Origin: Flavobacterium ajazii
GTDB taxonomy: Bacteria; Bacteroidota; Bacteroidia; Flavobacteriales; Flavobacteriaceae
Direction: 5' to 3'
DNA: 64,000 nt
Assembly (NCBI RefSeq): GCF_010614725.1
Contig: NZ_JAAEHL010000003.1
Span: forward strand, 1 to 64,000
Under the pieces are notes generated by a model. It did not search any database and was not told the origin of the DNA. It saw only the letters and a program-made list of their open reading frames with translations. Shown here one piece after another: positions 28,901 through 36,690 of the stretch; the first letter of the stretch is position 1, and the number at the start of each line of letters is the position of its first letter. Both the position numbers and the translations under genes were made by a program.

Positions 28901-31900
28901 AATCCGTCAAACCTTAACTGTTTTACGAGGACCAAAAGAATACAAATACAAAGATTTAACCTTAGTTTTAGAATCAACCTGCGACGAAAGTATCCACAAA
29001 GAAATCACTATGGATATTGAATACATTCCGGTTTGTTCTGAAGCAACTATTGTTAGTCCAGGAAATAATTGGACTGTAAATTATGATGGTAATAACCGTT
29101 TACCGATTAAAGTAAACAATTACGATGTAAATTATCAAGGGTTTAAAGGAATTAAAATTCAGTACAAACGTGCTAGCGAATCAGAGTCTAGCTGGAAACT
29201 TTTAGAAACCTATTATCGAAATGATGAGGCACGTATCAATGCTGGTTCTGAAGAAGTAGCCAGAAAAGCGCCTTTATTAACAGAACAAGGTGGTACAGAC
29301 TTTATTTACAATTGGGATGTGTCCAAACTAACCGATGATTTGTATGATGTACGTATCCAGAGTATGTGCCAGGGAGAGGCTGATGATGTTGTTTTTACAT
29401 CCCCAACTATTACGGGGATTATCGATCGTATCAATCCAAGTTCGTTTGGTGCCCCACAACCTTCAGACGGAATCCTATCTGCGGGTGACGAAATCATGAT
29501 ACAATTTAATGAACCTGTGAATGCTGGTTTGTTAAATCCGTACAATTTTGATATTCGAGGTGTCATTCAGGGGGGCGAATTAAAACATCCTGCCAGCGTT
29601 TATTTTAACGGTGACAATGATTATATGGAAATACCAGAGGGTATTCAATTAAACCGTCGTTCATTCTCACTTGATTTTTATGCTAAACGTAAAAAAACAG
29701 GTTCAGAGATATTGCTTTCTCAAGGTAGCACCGAAGCACAATCATTAAGTGTTGGGTTTAATGCTGCTAATCAATTTGAGGTTGCTTTGGCGGGTGTCAA
29801 ATTAAATTCGGTTAAAACGATTCCAGTCGATGACACATGGGTACATTATGCTTTTGCTTATGATGCAACAAGCCAAGAAGGTAAATTGTATATCAATGGA
29901 TTATTAGATGTTGTAAAACAAGGTTATGCTCCAAATTATGAAGCAACAGGTAAAATTTTTGTTGGAAAAGATGTTTTATCGAGAGCATCTTCTTTCAAAG
30001 GAAACATGCACGAATTACGTTTCTGGGGCAAATCACTCACAGTATCTCAAATCAATGTTGTAGCGACAAAACGTTTGAAAAATAATGAGCCAGGTCTTTT
30101 AGGAAACTGGACAATGGAAGAAACAGAGGGTGTTATAATCAATGATATTGTTAGAGAACGTCACGCACAATTAATTTCGGGTTCTTGGCAAGTGGCTTTG
30201 TCTGGCAATGCGTTGTCAACTTCGGCTACTAATGCCCCATCAATTAGCTCGCCTGCTTATTTGGATGTAGCCAATTTTAGTATCGAATTTTGGTTTAAAG
30301 GCGATAAAACTACCGGAACAACTTTGTTGTCTAATGGTAAAGGAGACGATTTGGACTTAAACAAAAATGGTTGGTCTATTCGTGCCAATGCTTCAGGCTT
30401 ATTAGAGGTTTGGAACAACAACAATACGTTTACGGCATCGCCAACCAATTATTTTGATAATCAATGGCATCATTTTGCGTTAGTTGTCAATCGTGCGACA
30501 AATACGGTTTGTTTTATTGATGGAAATCAACAAAATACTATTGAAACAGATAAAACTGGATTTATTGGATTTGGTGGAGCGGCACTGCATTTGGGTGCTA
30601 TGGGCTGGGTAGATGCCTTTGGAACCACACATCAGTCACAACATTTTACAGGTTCATTAGACGAGGTTAGAATTTGGCAAGGTACTCGTTCTGCCTTACA
30701 AATTAAGCGTGATATGCATTATATGTTAACGGGCGATGAGGTTGGATTGGATTTGTATCTCCCTTTTGATAAATACAAAACTACAATGGGTATCGAAATG
30801 CTAGAAGCTTCAAAAGCCTCTGCAGCTACCGGAAATACTGCAGTAAAATCTAATGGTGTGGCTGCAGAATTGAATGGACAACTGGCTTATATGCAAGATA
30901 CTCCTTTGGTAAAATTGCCAAGACCGGTTAGAAAAGTAAATTTTGGTTATTCGGCCAATCAGGATAAAATTATTTTAACGACTACCGATCCTGACAGTAT
31001 TCTGGAAAATGTTATTTTGGATATTAGCGTGACCGGAGTACAGGATTTGAACGGAAATATCATGAGAGCGCCTGTAAGCTGGACAGCTTATGTAGATAAA
31101 AATCAGGTAATTTGGACAGAATCGGATAAACATTTTGCTATAGAATCAGGTGCAGGATTTACATTCGAAACCAGAATCGAAAACACTGGTGGAAAAGTGT
31201 TTAATTTCAACATTAGTAACCTGCCTTCGTGGCTTACTGTTAGCCCAAGCAGCGGTGTTTTGACTCCTGTAAGTTCAATTCCGGTTACATTTACCGTTGA
31301 TAAAAATGTGAACATTGGGAATTATGTTCAGGACATTTTACTGGAAACAGAATTTGGATTTGCCGAGGTGCTAAATCTTAGTTTGGATGTTGCCAAGCCA
31401 TTGCCTGCAGATTGGAAAGTTAATCCGGCTAATTATCAATATTCGATGAACGTCATTGCACAATTGAATATTAACGGAGATGTTTCAAGAGATCCTAATG
31501 ATCAAGTAGCTGCTTTTGTTGGTGATGAATGCCGTGGAATTGCAAAACTAACCTACATAAAAGCCTTAGACAATTATCAGGCTTATGTGAGTATTTACAG
31601 TAACAAACCTTTGGGAGAAGCTGTAGAGTTTCGTATCTGGAATGCCAGCGACGGACAAATTCACAGGGATGTGACACCATCTTATACTTTTGACTCGAAT
31701 ACGGTAAAAGGAACTGCGATTAATCCGGAAATGCTTAAAGCAGTAGATGTTATCGAATATACGTATGATTTGCCAAAAGGCTGGACGTGGATTTCGTCTC
31801 ACTTAAATTATAATTACAATCCGAGTAAACAGCTTACAACAAACGATTTGCTAAAACCAATCAAAGCAGTAAGCGGCGATTTGATTCGTGGTATTGATGC

Positions 31901-32924
31901 AGTAGATAGCTATAGCACTAAAGAAGGATGGTTAGGAACACTTACTGCCAAAGGAGGTGTTAAAAATGGAAGCGGTTACAAAATTTATGTAACAAACGAA
32001 AATCAGTTAAAATATAACGGACTTTTATTAAAAGGAAGCGATGTAAAAATTGATTTGGTAAAAGGTTGGAACTGGATTGGTTACATTGGTTTTAAAAATA
32101 CGCCAATCAATCAGGCTCTGGCTGGTTTTGCAAACGTACAGGAAGGAGATGTTATCAAAAATCAATATCATTTAGCGATTTACAACAAGAACATTGGTTG
32201 GGTCGGCGATTTAACAGCGCTAAAACCAGGTGAAGGATATATGATGAAAACAGCTTCTGATGGACATTTTTATTATCCAAATTTGAGTTATTCGGCGACT
32301 AGTAAAATGTTAAATAACGAAAATCTGTACGCAAATCAGACTATAGAAGCGGTTACTAAATATGCTAATACAATGAACGTTATTGCAGAAGTAGCAGGCG
32401 ATAATCAATCGAAAAACAATTATTTGAAAGCTTTTGTTGGAGAAGAATTAAGAGGTCAGGCGCCTGCTATTTACAATCCAACAACAAACAAAACCTCGTA
32501 TTTTATGACTATTTATGGTAGTAATGATAACGATAAAGTGCATTTCGAATTTTTAAACGATGAAAAATCTGCTGCAATTAATGAAATAGTCACTTTTAAT
32601 AATAATGTGGTTATCGGAGGTTTGACAACTCCAAAAGAGTTAACAATTGCTTCAGAAATACCTCAAGAAGATGTAATGAGTTTAATGGTATATCCTAATC
32701 CGTTTGCCAATGTGATTAATATTGATCTTTATCAAAATCATAAAATTAGTAGTATTGGTATAGCAGACATGAAAGGAGCTACTGTTAAAACTAATAAGGT
32801 TTTGCCAACAGATTCTAAAGTAATCATAAATGTATCAACCCTTCCTTCGGGAGTTTATTTGGTATTGTTTTATGATTTTAATGGAGATGTGCTGGAGTCC
32901 AAACGTATGATAAAAAACAGATAA
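22968..32924 (+). CDS. Giant LamG-domain T9SS type A surface protein
   Basis: 3318 residues. Signal peptide at 1-35 (hydrophobic MLLLLLALLLTPLWGNAQ). Layout by residue: a unique N-terminal domain (about 40-195), fibronectin III-like repeats (about 205-620), LamG/jellyroll 1 (about 660-815), an unassigned region with carboxypeptidase-regulatory-like segments (about 870-1150), and a large unassigned middle. LamG 2 (about 2200-2380) and LamG 3 (about 2420-2590) follow, then a BACON-like domain (about 2715-2800). Next is a domain with AFVGDECRGIA (about 2810-2920), two K-G-W-x-W segments (about 2925-3110) and a second copy of the AFVG..RG domain (about 3125-3235). The C-terminal T9SS type A tail begins YPNPFANVINIDLY. 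Expected role: surface adhesin binding carbohydrate or matrix. A clear terminator follows. Confidence 0.9.
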   Translation: MEKTLLFDFWKVFQKLKMLLLLLALLLTPLWGNAQNGHTILNTASVDLRSSYNFGEHWNAKIVGSKLYISAMIADGDPENMDDYLKRLYISVGDEGDIFHLTKLLYLPNMSTTIFLTSGDGDLDDSYWYFDSYRTAGPNNISYYEGKRYGDKGVLYITYQLPAKFLNGNQLTIGGEAETLDNGNGGKSGKTTYLNASLSTPTLPGMPTVRATQGCNSVKLSWDKMTIPSSFNSGDFKYVVDNGSGLNTEVSIDKTSFVITGVTGAISPIVRLYWQGTYIDEASTEGSAYDPLPIPADLTASTTKCDGSVDLKWQWMQASPSNFVVYSSTSPNGVFTALSDVISGSKRSYTITGLTRGQKYYFKIAANGGKCPDAKGDKSEDATMGISPANPVAPTNAQMVMVTGADSGVKLSWNESQWSLEDFEKATDQKYKIFRKDLKKGTETTIELPIGDFYEGQIKDQVAGNNGYLLTYTDKEISTCESYSYKIVAVNSCQSSAAAVFVQDNASDKLSITNIDLSSVFLANNLETSKGYFGNLVQLDWKIDENADFVGNYKIYRRVLNSTVAPELQATVDKTVRSWADNKAIAQTLYEYFVVATADCGLEKITSYDINEVSGTPYTQLTGVKGLAAGIGFRLPSAVVTGNVTYVGGVAVPNVKVVAEKDGTATGNALAFDGVNQTVKINPNQENIVYNTTGISVSIWAKPKAWTSKQVLASQSGVFEMALHNERVEVTIAGTTITSKAKLVDGNYSNIFATYDNSKLVLYINGKLDKSINANGALTANVSNAIYLASNGSGDYYNGLLDEFRIYKNALTAADVERDYSRLVQAETPNIVGNWRFDEGVGPFVFDSSKESGVFNKIDGDLIGATWSKEVPSREQLGFAGFTDKNGNYVIEGISYTGSGENFSITPTITLSGAIHAFSPSNRVLFLGEGRSIENNIDFIDQSSFNVTGTIRYDFDNTENDPTHFQSSGSKGVSIWLDGTQQLMKNGQAILSDEFGQFQVVVPIGKHFLEFRKDGHTFVSNKFPATGTYDYQDILSGIEVLDNTKHTLTGCVVGGLVQANKKLGFSDYKGKLQTDVQRINNIGATYFTLTSKDTRIKRSVQTDPETGEFEIKLPPNEYEFSDVSFIGDEANPADDKILFLSKDISSIKLDDDAAYKGIEEEEPVLVSGGYVAQKVRYNAAKRLIYRSTPSMVVQSNTSLDYLPNTQELDSNGNIITEKTLVGETTVKIYDKELSKDINLPTKTLPYPAFLQGKGYQVTIKAVEKYAYYGTKPVKNPATDQVPVLDGQVTISNNISAKADGGSSAAYQLTDEEWVTLSGNTHQFDLQNDGSVNYNFVGGDPDLIQGSGVEDTFVKSMSITLKTGDYTIYWPNSNDASKGYKAYVLGGSKMPGTDFITEAPASITTTIRIPPGSGSSVTLEKGSTITKETTSGTQAGGDWSFGAGVAFDYELETPLAGLHLGKSENQVMATTYGSRYLGNEKTSAKANSTTQNLTITAEDAFEKGDFFIADSKNIEIGRANNLKFILANKCVGCVGPKVTGDDGQEYILNKGETYYQKEKGETLLLYSEDHIKTDIIPKLAAIRNSLFIDQANVYVTKLDASNPLYGVNNDDPRLGTLANQNDYTKDDAADDTGASYSFNRSIAPKTNGIIQDKVRWYNTQIRAWEEILMTNEIQKYTAISGNKPKQKNISISSGIAYSNTSTTETTETTISSTEVMAGASADAEGKFLLGAGVLIGPAYSIHGGGDKTFSDSANDTSINTVTTSYTIQDNDKYNAYSMNIYDGKGSDGPIFQIVGGQTSCPFEREKELEVTKEHTYYLDYWIKMFPTVLDEQIKSIKNKHLVVSPLGVQMIDNLDEQNQEIEAVTAVIEEKKAIYSQLLTMYNDAEKPLLSKRTVQIEKPGILVNGNDKATMVNVPSSKAATFDLELRNETELIPSSTDQEITYQMSVDPASNPDGLVVLLNGETLVKPVEVSIPFGQKIRQTLTVLRGPKEYKYKDLTLVLESTCDESIHKEITMDIEYIPVCSEATIVSPGNNWTVNYDGNNRLPIKVNNYDVNYQGFKGIKIQYKRASESESSWKLLETYYRNDEARINAGSEEVARKAPLLTEQGGTDFIYNWDVSKLTDDLYDVRIQSMCQGEADDVVFTSPTITGIIDRINPSSFGAPQPSDGILSAGDEIMIQFNEPVNAGLLNPYNFDIRGVIQGGELKHPASVYFNGDNDYMEIPEGIQLNRRSFSLDFYAKRKKTGSEILLSQGSTEAQSLSVGFNAANQFEVALAGVKLNSVKTIPVDDTWVHYAFAYDATSQEGKLYINGLLDVVKQGYAPNYEATGKIFVGKDVLSRASSFKGNMHELRFWGKSLTVSQINVVATKRLKNNEPGLLGNWTMEETEGVIINDIVRERHAQLISGSWQVALSGNALSTSATNAPSISSPAYLDVANFSIEFWFKGDKTTGTTLLSNGKGDDLDLNKNGWSIRANASGLLEVWNNNNTFTASPTNYFDNQWHHFALVVNRATNTVCFIDGNQQNTIETDKTGFIGFGGAALHLGAMGWVDAFGTTHQSQHFTGSLDEVRIWQGTRSALQIKRDMHYMLTGDEVGLDLYLPFDKYKTTMGIEMLEASKASAATGNTAVKSNGVAAELNGQLAYMQDTPLVKLPRPVRKVNFGYSANQDKIILTTTDPDSILENVILDISVTGVQDLNGNIMRAPVSWTAYVDKNQVIWTESDKHFAIESGAGFTFETRIENTGGKVFNFNISNLPSWLTVSPSSGVLTPVSSIPVTFTVDKNVNIGNYVQDILLETEFGFAEVLNLSLDVAKPLPADWKVNPANYQYSMNVIAQLNINGDVSRDPNDQVAAFVGDECRGIAKLTYIKALDNYQAYVSIYSNKPLGEAVEFRIWNASDGQIHRDVTPSYTFDSNTVKGTAINPEMLKAVDVIEYTYDLPKGWTWISSHLNYNYNPSKQLTTNDLLKPIKAVSGDLIRGIDAVDSYSTKEGWLGTLTAKGGVKNGSGYKIYVTNENQLKYNGLLLKGSDVKIDLVKGWNWIGYIGFKNTPINQALAGFANVQEGDVIKNQYHLAIYNKNIGWVGDLTALKPGEGYMMKTASDGHFYYPNLSYSATSKMLNNENLYANQTIEAVTKYANTMNVIAEVAGDNQSKNNYLKAFVGEELRGQAPAIYNPTTNKTSYFMTIYGSNDNDKVHFEFLNDEKSAAINEIVTFNNNVVIGGLTTPKELTIASEIPQEDVMSLMVYPNPFANVINIDLYQNHKISSIGIADMKGATVKTNKVLPTDSKVIINVSTLPSGVYLVLFYDFNGDVLESKRMIKNR

Positions 32925-32941
32925 ACCTTCTTAATTGGGTT

Positions 32942-32976
32942 AATAACACTGCTATGAATTTTGTAGCAGTGTTATT
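32942..32976 (+). terminator. Intrinsic terminator after the giant gene
   Basis: Perfect 13-bp arms AATAACACTGCTA (32942-32954) and TAGCAGTGTTATT (32964-32976), 9-nt loop, followed by T-rich sequence. It lies 17 bp after the stop, so the next two genes may have their own promoter or depend on read-through. Confidence 0.8.
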
Positions 32977-33061
32977 TTTAAAACTTTTGCCAACGATTTA
33001 CAATGAAATTATTCGATATAAGAAGCGTAAGTTCAAACCACGAAATTTAATAAAGTAAAAA

Positions 33062-33748
33062 ATGAAAAAAATAATAATGCATACCTTTTTTGTGTTGCTT
33101 TTGAGTATCACCAGAGTTTACGCTCAAGTACCGACAAATTGGACTGTAAAGCCAAGCGATTATAATCATTCTATGGTAATCACTTGTGTTCTAAATATTA
33201 ATTCTGAAGAATCCCGTAACACACAAGATGTAATTGCAGCTTTTATAGGCTCAGATGTCCGGGGAGTTGCTTCTCCTATAACCTATTTAAAAAGTCTGGA
33301 TCGTTATGTTGCTACCTTAATCGTTTATAGTAACGACCAAGATGTTCCTATTACTTTTAAAGTGTATGATCAAACCAATAATATAATTTCTAATTCATCC
33401 GTAGCACCCATCAATTTTGTAGCCGATGGAATCGTTGGAACGCTCGAAAACCCTTTTGTTTTTAGTGATAGCAGTATTCCAAAAAAAATAAAGTACAACA
33501 ATTTAATTACTCCAAACGGAGACGGACATAACGATCTTTTGGTTATAGAAAAATTAGCATTATTCGATCAGTATAACTTGTCTATCTATGATGTTAGAGG
33601 ACAAAAAGTGTATGAAACAACCAATTATCAAAATGATTGGAGTGGAAATAATTTATTAAACGGAGAATACTACATCTACATTAACGGAAGAGGTCAGGAT
33701 AAAAACAAGTTTGTTTATAAAGAGGTTTTGCATTTAATAAAAAATTAA
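33062..33748 (+). CDS. T9SS type B-sorted surface protein sharing a domain with the giant protein
   Basis: 228 residues. Signal peptide at 1-21 (ending VYAQ). Residues about 22-130 (NWTVKPSDYNHSMVITCVLN, DVIAAFIGSDVRGVA, YVATLIVYSN) repeat the AFVG..RG domain seen twice in the giant protein. Residues about 140-228 (NNLITPNGDGHNDLLVIEKL, LSIYDVRGQKVYETTNYQND, GEYYIYINGR) are a gliding motility-associated (type B) C-terminal domain. Such domains direct export by T9SS with a PorP/SprF partner, and that partner is the next gene, 87 bp downstream. The small size suggests an anchor or accessory subunit that may link to the giant protein through the shared domain; that link is inference. Confidence 0.88.
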   Translation: MKKIIMHTFFVLLLSITRVYAQVPTNWTVKPSDYNHSMVITCVLNINSEESRNTQDVIAAFIGSDVRGVASPITYLKSLDRYVATLIVYSNDQDVPITFKVYDQTNNIISNSSVAPINFVADGIVGTLENPFVFSDSSIPKKIKYNNLITPNGDGHNDLLVIEKLALFDQYNLSIYDVRGQKVYETTNYQNDWSGNNLLNGEYYIYINGRGQDKNKFVYKEVLHLIKN

Positions 33749-33835
33749 AACCAATTGAACAAAATACCAATTGTACTATAAAACCTCACATCAAAAAAGG
33801 TTATAAATAGTCCATTTCTAAAACAAAAAAATTAA

Positions 33836-34711
33836 ATGAAAAATATATCAAAAAGAATATTTTATCTATTAAGCTTTACCATCTTTTTTGCCCCCTTAGC
33901 CCATGCTCAATTTCAATTGAGCAATAGGCTATTTAAAGATAATAAAACGGCTATTAACGTAGGATATACCGGTGAATTTGAAAAAATCCGTATAGCAGGT
34001 GTGTACGGAATTACATCTAAAAAATTAGACGATGCCCAAAATTTAGTCTGGCAACAAGCGATATTAGATTTGCCATTGGCCAAAAAAGTAGCCATGGCAA
34101 CTCTTTTTACCAATGTCAAACAAGGCGATTTTACACAATTCGAAATAAAGCAAGCCTTTGCTTATAAAATTGACATTGCGGATTCTCAGTCATTATCTGC
34201 TGGTTTTGGAATAACTTTTAATAAACAATCTGTTCACTACAGCAATGGTTTTGATCCCAATGATAACGTTGATTTAGAAGATCCTTACTTGTTAGAAAAC
34301 AGTTTCTCTAAAGACGGATTTGACATGGAAGTTGGTTTTGTTTATAAGTACAAAAAATTGCAAGTTGCATTAGCGCTTCCTTCTTTATTAAAACAAAAGC
34401 AAAAAAATACAGGACTAACGGCTTATACAGAATACGAGTTTAAGCTAAACGAAAAATTCGATTTAACACCTTCTGTTTTAATGCAGGAAGCACAAAATAA
34501 AAAAGTAGAAGCATTAACTTCTTTTAATTTAAATTATATTAAAAAAGCATCATTTCAAATAGGCTACAGCAATTTTAAGCAGGCTGCAATGGGTTTTGGA
34601 ATTAATTATAAAAAAATAAATTTTGTTTATAATTATTCTTTTTCTTCCAATTCTGAGTTTAAATCCTTAGTAGGCAGTACACAACAGATAGGATTGTTTT
34701 TCTCTATCTGA
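33836..34711 (+). CDS. PorP/SprF family type IX secretion membrane protein (second copy)
   Basis: 291 residues. Signal peptide at 1-24 (ending LAHAQ), then FQLSNRLFKDNKTAINVGYT, a PorP/SprF-like start, and barrel strands throughout (FAYKIDIADSQSLSAGFGI, FDMEVGFVYKYKKLQVALAL, AAMGFGINYKKINFVYNY), ending in an aromatic strand QIGLFFSI. It should serve the type B protein just upstream. It is clearly different in sequence from the copy at 1255-2190, fitting the one-partner-per-substrate pattern of this family. It ends a giant protein/type B protein/PorP-SprF module. Confidence 0.88.
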   Translation: MKNISKRIFYLLSFTIFFAPLAHAQFQLSNRLFKDNKTAINVGYTGEFEKIRIAGVYGITSKKLDDAQNLVWQQAILDLPLAKKVAMATLFTNVKQGDFTQFEIKQAFAYKIDIADSQSLSAGFGITFNKQSVHYSNGFDPNDNVDLEDPYLLENSFSKDGFDMEVGFVYKYKKLQVALALPSLLKQKQKNTGLTAYTEYEFKLNEKFDLTPSVLMQEAQNKKVEALTSFNLNYIKKASFQIGYSNFKQAAMGFGINYKKINFVYNYSFSSNSEFKSLVGSTQQIGLFFSI

Positions 34712-34979
34712 GACTTTTAAAAATGTAATCTTTGGGCATTATCAATTGTAACCAATTGTTTTTTTAAACCATTAAGAGCTAGTTAAAAATATTCATTATT
34801 GTTGATTTTCTTGAAAAGGCAAAAAACTAAATGGAAAAGTTTCTTTAATTAAATCCTATTGCTCTAGAAAGTTTGTAGTTTGTAACAATTTTGAAAACTA
34901 AAAGCAATTGTTTTACATTAAAAAGCAGCAGTCTAAAAAATCTTAAAAAGTTGATTTATAAAATTAAAAAATAAAATTC

Positions 34980-36254
34980 ATGAACAAATTATTTCAAAAA
35001 ATGAGTCTAGTCATGGTATTGGCATTTAATCTGTCTGAGGCACAAGTAGTATCTACATTGGCAGGAAGTGGAACAGCTGGTAGTACAGATGGAACAGAGA
35101 CAATAGCTCAGTTTAATAATCCATATGGAGTTGCTGTAGATGCTTCGGGTAATGTGTATGTAGCAGATGGGACTAATAATAAAATCCGAAAAATAACTGC
35201 TACAGGAGTTGTTACTACTCTCGCTGGGAGTGGAACAGCAGGGAGTATTAATGCGACAGGTACAGAGGCTAGTTTTAATTCCCCTACAGGAGTTGCTGTA
35301 GATGGTTCGGGGAATGTGTATGTAGCAGATAATTATAGTCATAAAATTAGAAAAATTACATTTGCAGGGGTGGTTACTACTTTGGCAGGAAATGTTGCAG
35401 GTAGTACAGATGCAACAGGAACATCAGCAAGTTTTAGGTATCCAGCAGGTATAGCAGTTGATATTTCTGGGAATGTATATGTTGCAGATACCTATAATAA
35501 TAAAATTCGAAAAATAACTGCTACAGGAGTAGTTACAACACTGGCAGGAAGTGGAACTGTAGGAAGTACAGATGCAACAGGCTCTGAAGCAAGTTTTAAT
35601 CTTCCTAGAGGAATTACAGTTGATGTTTCAGGTAATGTATATGTTGCAGATTCAAAAAATCAAAAAATCCGAAAAATCACACCTTTAGGAGAAGTATCTA
35701 CTTTGGCAGGTAATGGAATAAATGGTAATACAAATGCAACAGGCTCTGAAGCAAGTTTTAATAATCCTAGAGGAATAACTATAGATGATGCAGGTAACAT
35801 ATATGTTGCTGATTATACCAACCAGCAAATCCGAAAAATCACACCTTTAGGAGAGGTTACTACGTTGGCAGGAACCGGAAAAACTGGTAGTACAGAAGGT
35901 ACCGCTTCAAGTTTTAATTTTCCAACCGGAATTGCAGTAGACGCTTCAGGCAATGTCTATGTAGGAGATACTAGTAATCACAAAATCCGAAAAATCACTA
36001 TTAGCAATCTAGGAACAAACGATTTCTCTGCTAATAATGAAATCAATGTTTACCCAAACCCAGTGAAAGATGTTTTAAATATCGAACTCAATACCCAAAT
36101 AAAAGAAGTAGAAATTTTTAATATACTTGGTCAAAAAATAGTCTCTGCTAATCAATCTTCAATAGAAACGTCAGGTTTAAAAATTGGCACTTATTTAGTA
36201 AAGGTAACTACCCAAAACGGAGAAACAAAAACCGTAAAAGTGATTAAAAAGTAA
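34980..36254 (+). CDS. NHL-repeat beta-propeller protein with T9SS type A tail
   Basis: 424 residues. Signal peptide at 1-22. Six NHL repeats of 52-54 residues fill about 23-345, each carrying PxGVAVDxSGNVYVAD and NxKIRKIT motifs, enough for one six-bladed propeller. The last ~70 residues (VYPNPVKDVLNIELN, VEIFNILGQKIVSAN, GTYLVKVTTQNGETKTVKV) are a type A sorting domain. NHL propellers bind proteins or glycans; no enzymatic role is visible. High similarity between blades suggests recent repeat expansion. The gap before it (34712-34979) shows nothing but AT-rich sequence. Confidence 0.9.
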   Translation: MNKLFQKMSLVMVLAFNLSEAQVVSTLAGSGTAGSTDGTETIAQFNNPYGVAVDASGNVYVADGTNNKIRKITATGVVTTLAGSGTAGSINATGTEASFNSPTGVAVDGSGNVYVADNYSHKIRKITFAGVVTTLAGNVAGSTDATGTSASFRYPAGIAVDISGNVYVADTYNNKIRKITATGVVTTLAGSGTVGSTDATGSEASFNLPRGITVDVSGNVYVADSKNQKIRKITPLGEVSTLAGNGINGNTNATGSEASFNNPRGITIDDAGNIYVADYTNQQIRKITPLGEVTTLAGTGKTGSTEGTASSFNFPTGIAVDASGNVYVGDTSNHKIRKITISNLGTNDFSANNEINVYPNPVKDVLNIELNTQIKEVEIFNILGQKIVSANQSSIETSGLKIGTYLVKVTTQNGETKTVKVIKK

Positions 36255-36333
36255 CTTTAAACTTTGTATTTTGAGTTTATCAAAAATCAATTAGTCACTA
36301 CTCAGTACTCAAAGCTGAAAGAAGTAAACCTAT

Positions 36334-36495
36334 ATTGAAGTCAAATATATAGCTCATAGCATGTTATTGAAAAGAAAAATTGCAGATAAAATTGCAGAAA
36401 TGTTAAAGATAAATGAAAATTTAGTTAGAGAACTTTCTAAGATACACTCATCAATGTATTGATTTAATAATCAATAAAAGAATACTTTTTAATTT
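36334..36495 (+). pseudogene. Decayed C-terminal fragment of the helical (candidate pore-forming) protein
   Basis: From 36334 the DNA matches the last ~55 codons of the gene at 15968-17617. It reads IEVKYIA, then after a small deletion MLLKRKIADKIAEMLKINEN and LVRELSKIHSS. An extra G at about 36455 shifts the frame; removing it restores SSIIDLIINK, matching TSIIDLISNK of the intact protein. It is therefore a relic of a second copy, not a new gene. No further upstream homology is obvious. Confidence 0.85.
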
Positions 36496-36563
36496 TAAAT
36501 TATAAAAAAAGTTAAGAATCTAAACTAAAAAGTCTGTTTTTATTGAAATGACAGATTACATTA

Positions 36564-36610
36564 TTTGTAATCGTACACAAAAAGTTAGTTTTTTTGTGTA
36601 CGATTGCAAA
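36564..36610. terminator. Strong bidirectional terminator hairpin
   Basis: 20-bp arms with one mismatch: TTTGTAATCGTACACAAAAA (36564-36583) and TTTTTGTGTACGATTGCAAA (36591-36610), with a 7-nt loop and T/A runs inside the arms. It lies between the rightward NHL gene (plus relic) and the leftward fibre-like gene, so it can end both. Confidence 0.75.
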
Positions 36611-36690
36611 TCTACTCATAAATAATATAAACATAATTTTGTTTTTAAATAATTATCCTCAATGGGTAATTGGTAAATTGTTAATACAAA

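Noticed and set aside
34731..34765. Terminator after the second PorP/SprF gene
   Set aside because: Only a CAATTG/CAATTG 6-bp stem with a T run; possible but too short to support.
35040..36000. CRISPR-like periodic repeat
   Set aside because: The ~160-bp period is the coding sequence of NHL blades in one open frame, not short direct repeats with spacers.
36361..36462. Separate small gene starting at ATG 36361
   Set aside because: The 33-codon frame matches the C-terminus of the helical protein and is broken by a one-base insertion, so it is a relic.
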